From Pseudomonadota bacterium (GTDB taxonomy: Bacteria > Pseudomonadota > Gammaproteobacteria > Xanthomonadales > SZUA-38): a stretch of DNA of 64,000 nt. The notes below the pieces were generated by a model. That model saw only the letters and a list, made by a program, of their open reading frames with translations, had not been told where the DNA came from and did not search any database. Of the stretch, positions 1 through 8,721 are shown piece by piece. The position numbers and the translations under genes were made by a program. The number at the start of each line of letters is the position of its first letter. The stretch's first letter is position 1. Location of the stretch: positions 62,001-126,000 of the forward strand of contig JBCCCR010000001.1 in NCBI GenBank assembly GCA_039033415.1, read 5' to 3'.

Positions 1-206
1 TAGCGCCCGTCGTCACGCTTTTCAAAGACCACGCGCGGCGTGACGTTGCCGCGTTCAAAAAAGTAGGGGATGTTGGCAATGACGTACCACTCGCCGTCGT
101 ACTGTTCCATCGACAGCTCGTCGACAACCGTGATTGGGCCGAGTCCTTTGGGTGTGCTCGCACAGCCGCCGAGAAGCAGCAGGGCGACAATCAAAAGCTT
201 GCGCAT
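1..206 (-). CDS. blc: Outer-membrane lipocalin (Blc-like), partial
   Basis: The first 68 codons are present; the 3' part lies beyond the window edge. The start ATG at 206-204 is preceded by a strong AGGAGGA seven bases upstream. The product opens with a lipoprotein signal (hydrophobic LLIVALLLL, lipobox LGGC, Cys15). It continues with YDGEWYVIANIPYFFE, the G-x-W strand that opens the lipocalin barrel in the bacterial Blc family, and then ERGNVTPRVVFEKRDDGR. Blc proteins are outer-membrane lipoproteins that bind fatty acids or lysophospholipids. Family assignment is firm for such a short piece; the ligand is not inferable. This short coding stretch was found by reading the minus strand. Confidence 0.85.
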   Translation of the reverse strand, partial: MRKLLIVALLLLGGCASTPKGLGPITVVDELSMEQYDGEWYVIANIPYFFERGNVTPRVVFEKRDDGR

Positions 207-325
207 GGTTCTATCCTCCTCAGCGAGTATCGTGCGCGCTGCGGAATGGACAAAACGTCAACGGCGCGTGCAGCTCCCGGCACGGTCCGCTCGCAAGCGC
301 CTGAAAAATTGCGCTTTAAGGCGCT

Positions 326-1588
326 TTACGGATTGCGGGGACTCGCGCTGTCGCTAGGTACCAGAGCGGCCACGCGATCGCGCTCTTGGGTGATTTGGTC
401 GATTTGCGGGTGTTTGGCATACCGCGTGACCATTTGATTGAGAATTTTCAGCGCTTCTGCGTCCCGGCCGAGTTTGTCGGTGAAAATCCGAGCGGCGAGA
501 AACGCGTGGCCGACGTTGTCCTTATGCCCCGGGAAGTGGCGAACAAAACCCTGCGCGAGCAGCAGCGATCGCCGAGATTCGCCTCGCTCCAGCAGGTGTT
601 TGCACAGCGTCAGGCTGATGTCGGGCTCAGGAAACAGGAAGTTGGGATCGAGCGCCTGCGCCTGGTCCCAAAGCTCGAGAGCCTGCTCAAACTCATCGTC
701 AGCAAGATGTACCTGCATCCGCAGCCGCAGCACCGCCAGCTGGCTGGTGACGTCTTCCAGCTCGCCGCCCAGCGTCAACAGGGCATCCGCCGCCGGTGAC
801 CATGGCCCCTGTTCCTGCATGGCTTCCTTCAGGAGCTGGCTGGCACGCTGACGATCACCTTCGTCCAGCAGCTGCTGCGCCGCCAGCACCGTCGGGTCGG
901 CGACAGGCTCAGGCGTTTCCTCACGGATGAGCTCCGGGCCTTCCACCGCCATGCCGAACTCGTCCTGGTATTGATAAATCACATAGCCAAGCAGGTAGAA
1001 GATGGACACGATGGCGCAGCGCGTGACCACCTCCGACGCGAGCGTCCCGGCGATGGGAATATAAGACAGCAGCCAGGCGGCCAGTGCGGACACGCCAAGG
1101 ATCAGACCGCACAGCCATAGCAGCTGCACATAGCGTCCCCCGAGAAAGCGGGTCACCGTCATCCAGGTCAGCGGATTGAGTGCCGCCAGCAGGCTTTGGT
1201 CCATCGCCAGCGCCATCGTGGCGACCGGCAAAGCCGCCAGGACGGCCAGCAGCACCGGCACGGCCAACGCCCAACCGCCGGTGTTGTAGGCCATCCCCGC
1301 CGGGATGCCGAGAATGATCCACAGCGCAAACTGCTTCCAGGCGATGGTGCTACCCATCTGGTCGAAATAGCCGCTGTGCGGTGAGAGATTACCCCCGGCG
1401 GTATGGCTCAAGACGCCGTAAGCGAAGTTATAGGTGGCGATCCACACCAGCAGGCCAAGCAGGATCAACGAGCTGGTCAACCAGCCCAGCACGGAAAGGA
1501 CACCGATAGCGATGAGGTTTTCGCCCTTGAGGGGATAGGCCAGCACCTCGGGCATATGCTCCCAGAACGGCGTGATGTCGTCATTCAT
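326..1588 (-). CDS. Integral membrane protein with TPR-like C-terminal half
   Basis: This 420-residue protein has about five or six hydrophobic segments in residues 25-205 (for example LIAIGVLSVLGWLTSSLILLG, and a LAVPVLLAVLAALPVA stretch). From about residue 230 it has a soluble helical region with pairs such as QALELWDQAQALDPN, RRSLLLAQGFVRHFPG and EALKILNQMVTRYAKHP, which have the look of degenerate TPR units. I do not recognise the membrane domain. The layout suggests a membrane anchor with a cytoplasmic protein-interaction surface. It is transcribed toward the lipocalin gene, with 119 bases between them. Confidence 0.75.
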   Translation of the reverse strand: MNDDITPFWEHMPEVLAYPLKGENLIAIGVLSVLGWLTSSLILLGLLVWIATYNFAYGVLSHTAGGNLSPHSGYFDQMGSTIAWKQFALWIILGIPAGMAYNTGGWALAVPVLLAVLAALPVATMALAMDQSLLAALNPLTWMTVTRFLGGRYVQLLWLCGLILGVSALAAWLLSYIPIAGTLASEVVTRCAIVSIFYLLGYVIYQYQDEFGMAVEGPELIREETPEPVADPTVLAAQQLLDEGDRQRASQLLKEAMQEQGPWSPAADALLTLGGELEDVTSQLAVLRLRMQVHLADDEFEQALELWDQAQALDPNFLFPEPDISLTLCKHLLERGESRRSLLLAQGFVRHFPGHKDNVGHAFLAARIFTDKLGRDAEALKILNQMVTRYAKHPQIDQITQERDRVAALVPSDSASPRNP

Positions 1589-1676
1589 GGGTAAATTGTA
1601 CCGTCAGGATCACCGCCGGTGGTCCGGAAGAGAAGAACCGGGGAACAGGGTAAACTGCCGCGACGGAGGTTCGATC

Positions 1677-2048
1677 ATGAAACGACGGTTGGCGTTATTG
1701 CTGCTGCTGGCGGCGAGTGTGTCCGCGCAGCCCGGCATGAAAAACGGGGAAATGCGGCGAGCCTCGCAGGGGACGCTGGAGGCCTGGCACGAGCCGAGTC
1801 AGCAGTGGGTTACTCCCGAGGATTTCTGGCGACGCTACGCGGAAGGTCGGGGTGGGCTCACCTGGGGACAGGGCAGCGAATACCCACCCTATGAGGAGGT
1901 CAAAGAAACCGACACGTTTCTGGCGGAGCTCGATAGCGGCACCTGTCTGATGCTGTTCTGGCACACCCGCTGGCGGCGAGCCAACGACGTGAGGCGCTGG
2001 GATGATCGCTTCAATGAGGTGGGCGGATGCCCGGATGTGTTCAAGTAG
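1677..2048 (+). CDS. Small exported protein of unknown function
   Basis: The product is 123 residues. The ATG at 1677 is chosen over the upstream in-frame start because GGAGGT lies six bases before it and the translation then opens with a clean signal peptide (MKRRLALLLLLAASVSAQ). The mature part is rich in Trp and charged residues (EPSQQWVTPEDFWRRYAE, LFWHTRWRRANDVRRWD) and has two Cys residues (in SGTCLM and GGCPDV) that could form a disulfide. I recognise no family. It is divergent from the membrane TPR gene. Confidence 0.7.
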   Translation: MKRRLALLLLLAASVSAQPGMKNGEMRRASQGTLEAWHEPSQQWVTPEDFWRRYAEGRGGLTWGQGSEYPPYEEVKETDTFLAELDSGTCLMLFWHTRWRRANDVRRWDDRFNEVGGCPDVFK

Positions 2049-2079
2049 CGCCGAGACTAAGTTCGGTGACTGAGACGCC

Positions 2080-2328
2080 GTGACCGGTCGACCGCTGCAG
2101 GCGTCGCTCAAGCTTACCGGGCTGGTGATGTGGCGCGGCGGGTTGGCTTTTGCGGCCGCGGCGGGCCTGTACTACGGGGCCTGGCAGTACATTAAACTGC
2201 TGTCCTGGCCTGGAGCGGTGAAGGTGGCCGCCGCAGCTGCCGTCGCCGGCACCGGGCTGCTGCTGGTCTCGATGATCCTGGAGCGCCGGAGGGATGCCCA
2301 GGCAGAAGGAAACTTAACGGATGATTGA
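2080..2328 (+). CDS. Small two-TM membrane protein
   Basis: An 82-residue protein starting at GTG 2080 with no convincing ribosome-binding site; an in-frame ATG at 2128 is an alternative. It has two hydrophobic helices (GLAFAAAAGLYYGAWQYIKLL and VKVAAAAAVAGTGLLLVSMIL), then a charged tail ERRRDAQAEGN. Its last eight bases overlap the next gene, which has the same two-helix plus charged-tail plan, so the two probably act together or arose by duplication. Function unknown. Confidence 0.6.
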   Translation: MTGRPLQASLKLTGLVMWRGGLAFAAAAGLYYGAWQYIKLLSWPGAVKVAAAAAVAGTGLLLVSMILERRRDAQAEGNLTDD

Positions 2329-2557
2329 CGTATTTCGAATCATGGGGTTTCTCCTGATTCTCTCTGGCATGCTGGTCATTGTGACCTGGATGATCGAACC
2401 GCTGCGCGCGCTCTGGCCGCTGTTTTTGGCGCTTCCGACGCCGGTGCTGATCGGGGTCACCGTAGCGGTCCTCGGTCTGATGCTGCTTATGGCTTCACTG
2501 ATCTGGGAGCGAACTCGTGATAAACGAGAGGAAGAGAACATGCTGGAGCAGGACTAG
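2321..2557 (+). CDS. Small two-TM membrane protein, partner of the preceding gene
   Basis: This 78-residue protein has two transmembrane helices (IMGFLLILSGMLVIVTWMI and VLIGVTVAVLGLMLLMASLI) and ends in a charged tail, WERTRDKREEENMLEQD. The eight-base overlap with the upstream gene indicates translational coupling. The tail position matches ERRRDAQAEG in the neighbour, suggesting paired subunits. No family recognised; it lies upstream of a YbjQ-type gene and 0.85 kb from glmU on the same strand. Confidence 0.65.
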   Translation: MIDVFRIMGFLLILSGMLVIVTWMIEPLRALWPLFLALPTPVLIGVTVAVLGLMLLMASLIWERTRDKREEENMLEQD

Positions 2558-2581
2558 GATCGACGGGAGAAGCAAAAAGCC

Positions 2582-2920
2582 GTGAGCAAGATGCTGATTG
2601 TTACCACCGATTTTGTTGCCGGCCGCGAGATCACCGCGACCCTGGGCGTTGCCCGCGGTAGCACCATCCGCGCTAAACACGTGGGAAAAGATATTCTGGC
2701 TGGCCTGCGGACGCTCGTCGGCGGCGAGCTCAAGGAATACAGCGAGATGCTGGTCGAATCGCGGGCCCAGGCGCTGAGCCGGATGGAAGAGCAGGCGCTC
2801 AAGCTTGGCGCTGACGCGGTTGTCGGCGTGAGGTTCGTGACCTCTCAGGTCATGGCCGGCGCCGCTGAGCTGCTGGCGTACGGTACCGCCGTCAAGCTAG
2901 CCGACGAGGGCGAATCATGA
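2582..2920 (+). CDS. YbjQ/UPF0145 family protein
   Basis: This 112-residue protein starts at GTG 2582. The sequence KMLIVTTDFVAGREITATLGVARGSTIRAKHVGKDILAGLRTLVGGELKEY followed by RMEEQALKLGADAVVGVRFVTSQV is typical of the UPF0145 (YbjQ/DUF74) family, small heavy-metal-binding-domain-like proteins that assemble into pentamers and have no agreed cellular role. Length is normal for the family. The stop codon overlaps the start of the DUF4124 gene (ATGA), so these two are coupled. Confidence 0.85.
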   Translation: MSKMLIVTTDFVAGREITATLGVARGSTIRAKHVGKDILAGLRTLVGGELKEYSEMLVESRAQALSRMEEQALKLGADAVVGVRFVTSQVMAGAAELLAYGTAVKLADEGES

Positions 2921-3408
2921 ATCGGAAAACCTTACTGAGATTGCTGCTTATCGTGTTGCCCTTCGTTTTTATAGCGGCCGCCGGCGGCGCCGAAAAGCTT
3001 TACAAGTGGGTCGACGCCGAGGGTAATCTTCATTTTTCTGATCGGCCGCCGGAGGATTCGTCGCCGGCAGAGGAGATCGAGGTGGATGCGGAGATCAGTC
3101 AGGAGCGGCAGCGGGCCGGTCAGCAGCAGCTGATGGAAACGCAGAGCGCCATGGCTCAGCGCCTGATGGAGCAGCGTGCCAGCGCGGAGGAGCAGTCCCG
3201 CATGAACGCGGAGCAGGACCGCGAACGATTCAACAATCAGGTCCGCTGTGCTGAAGCGCGAGGAAACCTGGCTGTACTGCAGCGCCAGGGTCCGGCGTTT
3301 ACGGTCAATGCGCAGGGCGATCGCGAGTACGTCGAGGATGCTGACCGCGATCAGCGGATTGCCCAGTTCCGCCGACAGGTTAATCAGTACTGCCAACAGG
3401 ACGGATAA
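2917..3408 (+). CDS. DUF4124 domain-containing exported protein
   Basis: The 163-residue product has an N-terminal signal peptide (LLRLLLIVLPFVFIAAAGGA), then KLYKWVDAEGNLHFSDRPP, the diagnostic core of DUF4124, a short beta-rich envelope domain common in Gammaproteobacteria. The rest (residues 55-163) is a Gln/Glu/Arg-rich helix, probably coiled coil. The stop codon overlaps the glmU start (TAATG), so it is co-translated with glmU. Function is unknown; an envelope role is inferred. Confidence 0.8.
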   Translation: MNRKTLLRLLLIVLPFVFIAAAGGAEKLYKWVDAEGNLHFSDRPPEDSSPAEEIEVDAEISQERQRAGQQQLMETQSAMAQRLMEQRASAEEQSRMNAEQDRERFNNQVRCAEARGNLAVLQRQGPAFTVNAQGDREYVEDADRDQRIAQFRRQVNQYCQQDG

Positions 3409-4778
3409 TGGATCAACCGCTGCACGTTGTGATCCTGGCCGCCGGTCAGGGCAAACGGATGCGCTCACCGCTGCCCAAGGTTTTGCAGCCGGTTGCTCAG
3501 CAGCCGCTGCTCGCCCACGTCATCGCAACAGCTCAAGAACTGGGGCCGACCGCGGTGCACATTGTGTATGGGCACGGCGGCGAGCAGGTGCAGGCCGCGT
3601 TCGCCGCGCAGCCCGACCTGCGCTGGGCGTTGCAGGCTGAGCAGCTGGGTACGGGGCACGCGGTGCAGATGGCGCTGCCGGATGTTCCCGAGGGCGCCAT
3701 GGTGCTGGTGTTGCTGGGTGACGCGCCCCTGATGCGCAGCGAATCGTTGCGGCGGGTGCTCAACGACGCAGGCCAGGGTCTGGGCGTCCTGTCAGCGCTG
3801 GTCGCCGATCCCGCCGGCTACGGACGAATGGTGCGCGACGCTGACGGTGCCCTGGAGAGCATCGTTGAGCACAAGGACGCAAGTCCGGACCAGCTAGCGA
3901 TCAATGAGGTCAACAGCGGTGTGATCGCCGCGCCGGCCGGCGCGTTGCAGCGGTGGCTCGGTCAGGTCGGCCGAGACAACTCGCAGGGCGAAGTCTACCT
4001 AACCGACTGCGTGGCGATCGCCCGGGCCGAGGGTGCGAGCGTGGCAGCGACGGTGGCTGAGCACGCTGAAGAAATTCTTGGGGCCAACGACCGGTGGCAG
4101 CTGGCTGAGCTCGAGCGCCACTATCAGCGCCGCGCTGCCGCCGAGCTGTGTGCGCAGGGTGCCACGGTGCTCGATCCAAGCCGAGTGGACGTGCGAGGCG
4201 AGGTCTCGGTCGATGAAGGCGTGGTGATCGACGTTAACACCATTTTTGAGGGCAAAGTGGTCCTCGGCGCCGGCACTCGTATCGGCGCGGGTTGCGTGAT
4301 CAAAGACAGCACGCTGGGGCCTGGGACCCGCGTCGCCCCCTACAGCGTTTTAGAAAGCGTGGAGTGCGAGGGTGACAGCGACATCGGGCCGTTCGCGAGA
4401 ATGCGGCCGGGTACGTACCTGTCGCGAGACTGTAAGGTCGGCAATTTTGTCGAGACCAAAAAGGCGCGCTTCGGCCAGGGCAGCAAAGCCAGTCACCTGT
4501 CCTACCTGGGTGACGCGCAGATCGGCAGCGACGTGAACATCGGTGCCGGCACCATCACGTGCAACTACGACGGGGTCAACAAACACTTAACGGTGATCGA
4601 GGACGGGGTCTTTGTGGGTTCGGACACGCAGCTGGTTGCGCCCGTGACGGTCGGCAAAGGGGCCACGCTCGGCGCCGGCACAACGCTGACCAAAGACGCG
4701 CCGGCCGATCAGCTCACCATCACCCGGGTTCGCCAGCAGGTGATTGAAGGCTGGCAGAAGCCGGTCAAAAAATCTTAG
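3408..4778 (+). CDS. glmU: Bifunctional UDP-N-acetylglucosamine pyrophosphorylase / glucosamine-1-phosphate acetyltransferase
   Basis: GlmU acetylates glucosamine-1-phosphate and then joins it to UTP, giving UDP-GlcNAc for peptidoglycan and LPS in the cytoplasm. The 456-residue length is normal. The N-terminal uridylyltransferase domain opens with ILAAGQGKRMRSPLPKVLQP (nucleotide loop). The C-terminal left-handed beta-helix carries hexapeptide repeats from about residue 255, with the acetyl-transfer region GNFVETKKARFGQGSKASHL and NIGAGTITCNYDGVNKH. Its ATG overlaps the stop of the upstream DUF4124 gene. No clear terminator follows; a short GC inverted repeat lies near 4805-4820. Confidence 0.98.
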   Translation: MDQPLHVVILAAGQGKRMRSPLPKVLQPVAQQPLLAHVIATAQELGPTAVHIVYGHGGEQVQAAFAAQPDLRWALQAEQLGTGHAVQMALPDVPEGAMVLVLLGDAPLMRSESLRRVLNDAGQGLGVLSALVADPAGYGRMVRDADGALESIVEHKDASPDQLAINEVNSGVIAAPAGALQRWLGQVGRDNSQGEVYLTDCVAIARAEGASVAATVAEHAEEILGANDRWQLAELERHYQRRAAAELCAQGATVLDPSRVDVRGEVSVDEGVVIDVNTIFEGKVVLGAGTRIGAGCVIKDSTLGPGTRVAPYSVLESVECEGDSDIGPFARMRPGTYLSRDCKVGNFVETKKARFGQGSKASHLSYLGDAQIGSDVNIGAGTITCNYDGVNKHLTVIEDGVFVGSDTQLVAPVTVGKGATLGAGTTLTKDAPADQLTITRVRQQVIEGWQKPVKKS

Positions 4779-4868
4779 TCGTTTCAGGTTCGACCAGTGT
4801 GCGCCGTCCCCTATCGGGGGGGTGCCTCATCGGAGTCGAGTCGCTCCGCTCGTTTCCACAGTTCCCAT

Positions 4869-7472
4869 TCACTCGAAACCGCTGCGGAAGAGCAGCTCGG
4901 GCCTGACCGGGCCCACCGTGACGGTGACCCAGGCGGGACTGAAATTGCCCTGGCTGTCGGTGGCCCAGTATTTGAACCGATCGACGCCGACATAATCGAA
5001 GTCCGGCCAATACAGCACCGTCCCGTTGCCGTTGTCGAACACCAGCCCGTGCAGCGGCTGCAGCAGGCCGTCGATCGATACCGGGTCCGCCTCCGGGTCG
5101 GAGTCATTGTTCACCACGTTGATCACCACCGGCGTATCGCCGTCGGTAAACGCCGAATCGTCCGACGCTGTTGGCGGCTGGCTCGCAAGGTCGATCATGC
5201 CGGCCTGGAACGCGTCACGCCAGGCGTGGAACGGGTTGCCCAGCAGATCGTCTACGGCGGGGCCAAGTCGCGTCTTGAGGCCTCGTTTGTGCACCTCGCC
5301 AGTGGCTCGGTCGGTGAAGTACTCTTCTTCTAAGGCGTAGGCGTCACCGCCGGCCGTCCGCCGATAGCCGTCCTCAGCAACGATGGTGATCATGTCGAAA
5401 GACGGTGTGCCGAGGTTGTCCGTGCCAGCGGGAATCGGCGACTGGCCGATGCTGTCGACCTTGCTGCCCGTGTAGGTAACGCCGGAGCCGGCGCTGGTAG
5501 CGGGCGACAGATATTCCAGCGGCTCGTTGTCCAGGTTGATCTCGAAGCGTCCGGGCACTAGGTCACCCGAGGTCAGCAGCTGGTCGATGGCCGGGTCGTA
5601 GTCCTGGTAGGCGTTTTGTACGTCGGTCATTGTGATGTCGATGGTCACGTATTGGTTGGCGCTGGCCGGCGTTGACTCATCGGTAAAGCCTTTGCCGAGA
5701 CCGATGCCGGTTTCAAAGCCGCGGATCTGGGCTCGATTGACGACCATGTCTGAGGTGTTGTTGCCGAAGTCGATGCCAAACGACGCGGTGCTGAACGGCT
5801 CCGGGGTTTTGCCGACGAGATCGAAGTCTTCCAGCAGATAGTGAGAGGTGTATTCCAAAGCCGCGCCGGCTCGAACCTCCCATGCCAGGAAGCGGCTCAG
5901 GTGAGAGTGGATGTCGTGCTGCTGATTGGGGTTGGCTTTCACCACGTAGAGGCCAACCGTGCTGGCAAAGCTTTCGTTGTCGTGAAAGCCGAGAATCGGC
6001 GCGTCGTCTGGCGAAGCCTGGCCGTTGCGGCGCAGCGCCTCGGGCAACGTGAAGGCCTGGTTGTCGAACCCGATCATGCCGTTACCCCGGTGCAGGTAGA
6101 CAAAGCCGTGGTTCACGCTCGCGGCGATGTTGCCAACGCTCTTCACCATCCGGCCCTGGAACCAAAACCCGTCTCCGGTCCGTGCCATGTCGAATAGATC
6201 GACGTCGTTGCCGTTCTTGGGATTGAAGGCGCTGTTGCCTTCAGCCTTGATGGCGATATTGTGAGTCCAGCTGCCGATTTCGTTGCCGGTCTCAGCGACA
6301 AAGCCGGCGCCGAACGTGTCGAAGGAGGCGTTGTTGTGAAAGATGGCGTTGCTGTCGTGGTGTACATAGCCCCAGCCGGGTGAACCAAACACGGCATTGC
6401 CGATGACCAACGCCGGATTGCGGGGGTCGGCGATGCCGGCGCGGTGGATATGAAAGGAATATCGGCCGCGGACGTTGCTGTCCGGCTCGACGGTCGTAAA
6501 GTCGGCAGCCTCGAGGCTGGGGGTTTCCTTGCTGGTTCGGCCGAGATGCCAAAAGCCGGCGTAGCGGATGTCGATATTGTCGTTGTGGACAAACATCACG
6601 TGCCCACGACGCTCGCGCGCCGTCTGCGGATTCTGGGTGGCGATGGTCACGTTGCGGCTGAAGTTCGCCACCGAGGTTTTCAGATCTGCGCGCGGCGACC
6701 GGTGGCTGTAGGTCAGCGCGGGCGTAATGCCAACTTCGCTGCCGTTCAAGGTCGTGATCGTCACAACCTCATCCTGGGTGCCGAAGTAGCGGACCTGGCG
6801 GATGTCGTTATCCCAGCGCCAGCCGGGGTAGCGCGTGCCCGCAACCACCAGCGTGTCGCCCACCCGCCAGTTGACCGGTGCCTGCTGCATCTGCAGCGTG
6901 GTGGCACCGGCCACCGGGTCCGTCGCGACTTTGGCGTGGACGGTTTTGGCGGCGCCGTGAATTTGTACCTCGCCACTGGCCACCAGTCCGCGCCCCATCA
7001 AAGCCGGGTCGCTCTGCGGGTCCAGGTCTCCGGAGTCAGCGACCAGGATTTCGACCTGCACACCCGGCGCAACCGGATCCGCGAGCTGACCGATCGTTAG
7101 AAGCCCCGCCGCGTCGACCGTCAGGGTGTCCAGGACCAGCCGGGAGCTCACCGTGGTGGAGAAGGTCAGTGCGCCCTCAACCGTCAGCTGGTCGAGCGCC
7201 GCGTCGCTGATCCCGTCGTAGGAAACGGTGACGCCCGCCGGGATCAGGACCGACTGTCCGGCCTGAGGTATCGCCCCGGACCAGGTTGCCGGGTTGAACC
7301 ACGAGCCATTGGCGACGGCAGAAACGTCGGGGCTGCCTTTGCTGGCCATGATCCCGTGCGCATGAACTTCCCAGTGTTCTTTGGGATGGCCGGATGCCGC
7401 TGACTCCGGCTGTGCCAGCGAATGCTGCACTGTGAGAAGCAACATCAGGCCGGCGGTGATGGTCTTGAGCAT
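4869..7472 (-). CDS. Secreted G8-domain / parallel beta-helix protein with C-terminal LLFRSGFE
   Basis: An 867-residue exported protein with signal peptide MLKTITAGLMLLLTVQHSLA. Residues about 50-180 look like a G8 domain (GSWFNPATWSGAIPQAGQSV, then repeated Gly-centred strands). G8 domains occur in PKHD1, TMEM2 and CEMIP. Residues about 240-600 read as a parallel beta-helix with His-rich patches (YSFHIHRAG, GYVHHDSNAIFHNN, IASVNHGFVYLHRGNG), reminiscent of CEMIP-type polysaccharide-active proteins. Residues about 755-845 form a cadherin/Ig-like domain (NNDSDPEADPVSIDG). The last residues, LLFRSGFE, look like a short C-terminal sorting or processing tag. Substrate unknown; glycan or cell-surface binding or cleavage is inferred. 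Confidence 0.8.
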   Translation of the reverse strand: MLKTITAGLMLLLTVQHSLAQPESAASGHPKEHWEVHAHGIMASKGSPDVSAVANGSWFNPATWSGAIPQAGQSVLIPAGVTVSYDGISDAALDQLTVEGALTFSTTVSSRLVLDTLTVDAAGLLTIGQLADPVAPGVQVEILVADSGDLDPQSDPALMGRGLVASGEVQIHGAAKTVHAKVATDPVAGATTLQMQQAPVNWRVGDTLVVAGTRYPGWRWDNDIRQVRYFGTQDEVVTITTLNGSEVGITPALTYSHRSPRADLKTSVANFSRNVTIATQNPQTARERRGHVMFVHNDNIDIRYAGFWHLGRTSKETPSLEAADFTTVEPDSNVRGRYSFHIHRAGIADPRNPALVIGNAVFGSPGWGYVHHDSNAIFHNNASFDTFGAGFVAETGNEIGSWTHNIAIKAEGNSAFNPKNGNDVDLFDMARTGDGFWFQGRMVKSVGNIAASVNHGFVYLHRGNGMIGFDNQAFTLPEALRRNGQASPDDAPILGFHDNESFASTVGLYVVKANPNQQHDIHSHLSRFLAWEVRAGAALEYTSHYLLEDFDLVGKTPEPFSTASFGIDFGNNTSDMVVNRAQIRGFETGIGLGKGFTDESTPASANQYVTIDITMTDVQNAYQDYDPAIDQLLTSGDLVPGRFEINLDNEPLEYLSPATSAGSGVTYTGSKVDSIGQSPIPAGTDNLGTPSFDMITIVAEDGYRRTAGGDAYALEEEYFTDRATGEVHKRGLKTRLGPAVDDLLGNPFHAWRDAFQAGMIDLASQPPTASDDSAFTDGDTPVVINVVNNDSDPEADPVSIDGLLQPLHGLVFDNGNGTVLYWPDFDYVGVDRFKYWATDSQGNFSPAWVTVTVGPVRPELLFRSGFE

Positions 7473-7624
7473 GATTGGACAACAAACTGTGAGCTGAACC
7501 GCAAGACGCTAGCAAAAAGCGGCCTCTTGAGAAGTGACCTGGTTCACTGATGCTGATCAGTGGCCGGAAACGACCGGCGTGCGGTGCGCGGCGGACTAGT
7601 GTCCGCGCTTAACTGGCCGGCAGG

Positions 7625-8518
7625 CTATTGAGTAAAAAACTCGACGGCGGAGTCCTTGATCACCTCACCCGCGGCCCGGGCGGCGCGGCTGTGCTGTGAG
7701 GACCGGGAGTAGGCCAGGTGGACGTCAAAGCCCATCCGGCTTGAATCGATCCGCCGGGTCTCAAGAATACCGCGCTCCACGTCTCGCACCACCGACGATC
7801 GCGCGAGGATGGCGGCCCCGGCACCGGCCCTAACCAGGTCTTTCATGGCGGGCAGCGCGTCTATCTCAAAGGCGAGCTTGAAGTCTACGCCCTCCTCCTT
7901 AAACACCTCGGCCATGCGGTTGCGAATACCCTTTTTCTCAAACGGCGCAATCAGCTGGAGCGCGGACATCTGGGATACGGTGACCGGATCGGGAGTCTCA
8001 TCCCCGTTTGGCACCACCAGACACAGCTCTTCGCGCCCGATCTGTTGCACCGATAGCGAAGAATTGGCGGGCGCTTCAAAGACCACGGCAAGATCAAGCC
8101 GATCGGCGGCAAGCCATTCGGCGAGGGTTGCGCTGAGACCTTCCGTCAGACGAACGGTGATATCCGGGTGCAGCGTCTTCATTCGCTCAAGCAACGTCGC
8201 TGCCATCACCAGTGTGGTCGACGGCGGCATGCCGATCCTGACCACGCCGGCCGGGTTTTCGTACCAGGACTGGAGATTGCGACGGGTATCCTCGAGCTGC
8301 GCCAGCACAGACCGGGCGCGCTCGTAGAGAAACTCGCCCTGTTCGGTCATGGTCACGCCGCGCCCGGTCCGGATTAGGAGCTGAACCCCCAGCTCTTCCT
8401 CCAGCAGCCTCATGTGTCGGCTCAGCGCGGATTGGGCAATCGGAATCCGTTCCGCGGCCTGGGTAAAGCTGCCCTGGTCCGAGACCACGAGGAAGTACCT
8501 CAGCTGGCGAAGATCCAT
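7625..8518 (-). CDS. LysR-family transcriptional regulator
   Basis: A 297-residue protein with the LysR winged-helix domain at residues 1-60 (LRQLRYFLVVSDQGSFTQAA, SALSRHMRLLEEELGVQLL) and a periplasmic-binding-protein-like effector domain after about residue 90. It diverges from the FAD monooxygenase gene at 8722 across 203 bases, the usual LysR arrangement, so it most likely controls that cluster and itself in response to a small effector. The start codon opens MDLRQLRYF, which is normal for the family. Confidence 0.93.
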   Translation of the reverse strand: MDLRQLRYFLVVSDQGSFTQAAERIPIAQSALSRHMRLLEEELGVQLLIRTGRGVTMTEQGEFLYERARSVLAQLEDTRRNLQSWYENPAGVVRIGMPPSTTLVMAATLLERMKTLHPDITVRLTEGLSATLAEWLAADRLDLAVVFEAPANSSLSVQQIGREELCLVVPNGDETPDPVTVSQMSALQLIAPFEKKGIRNRMAEVFKEEGVDFKLAFEIDALPAMKDLVRAGAGAAILARSSVVRDVERGILETRRIDSSRMGFDVHLAYSRSSQHSRAARAAGEVIKDSAVEFFTQ

Positions 8519-8721
8519 AACTTCTGTGTGCCTGTGCCGGTCAAACCGCGATTATATCCGCTGGCCGCTACGCGCGTCGGAGCGTCTTTGAGCGACGCGG
8601 CGTGGCGCCATTGGTCGGGCAATTTTGCCATTCAATTACGGGATGATGGGCATCGAAAAATTGGATCAACTGACCTAATTCGGACGGTTACACTGGCTTT
8701 TGGCTAGAGGCGGACACCGAA

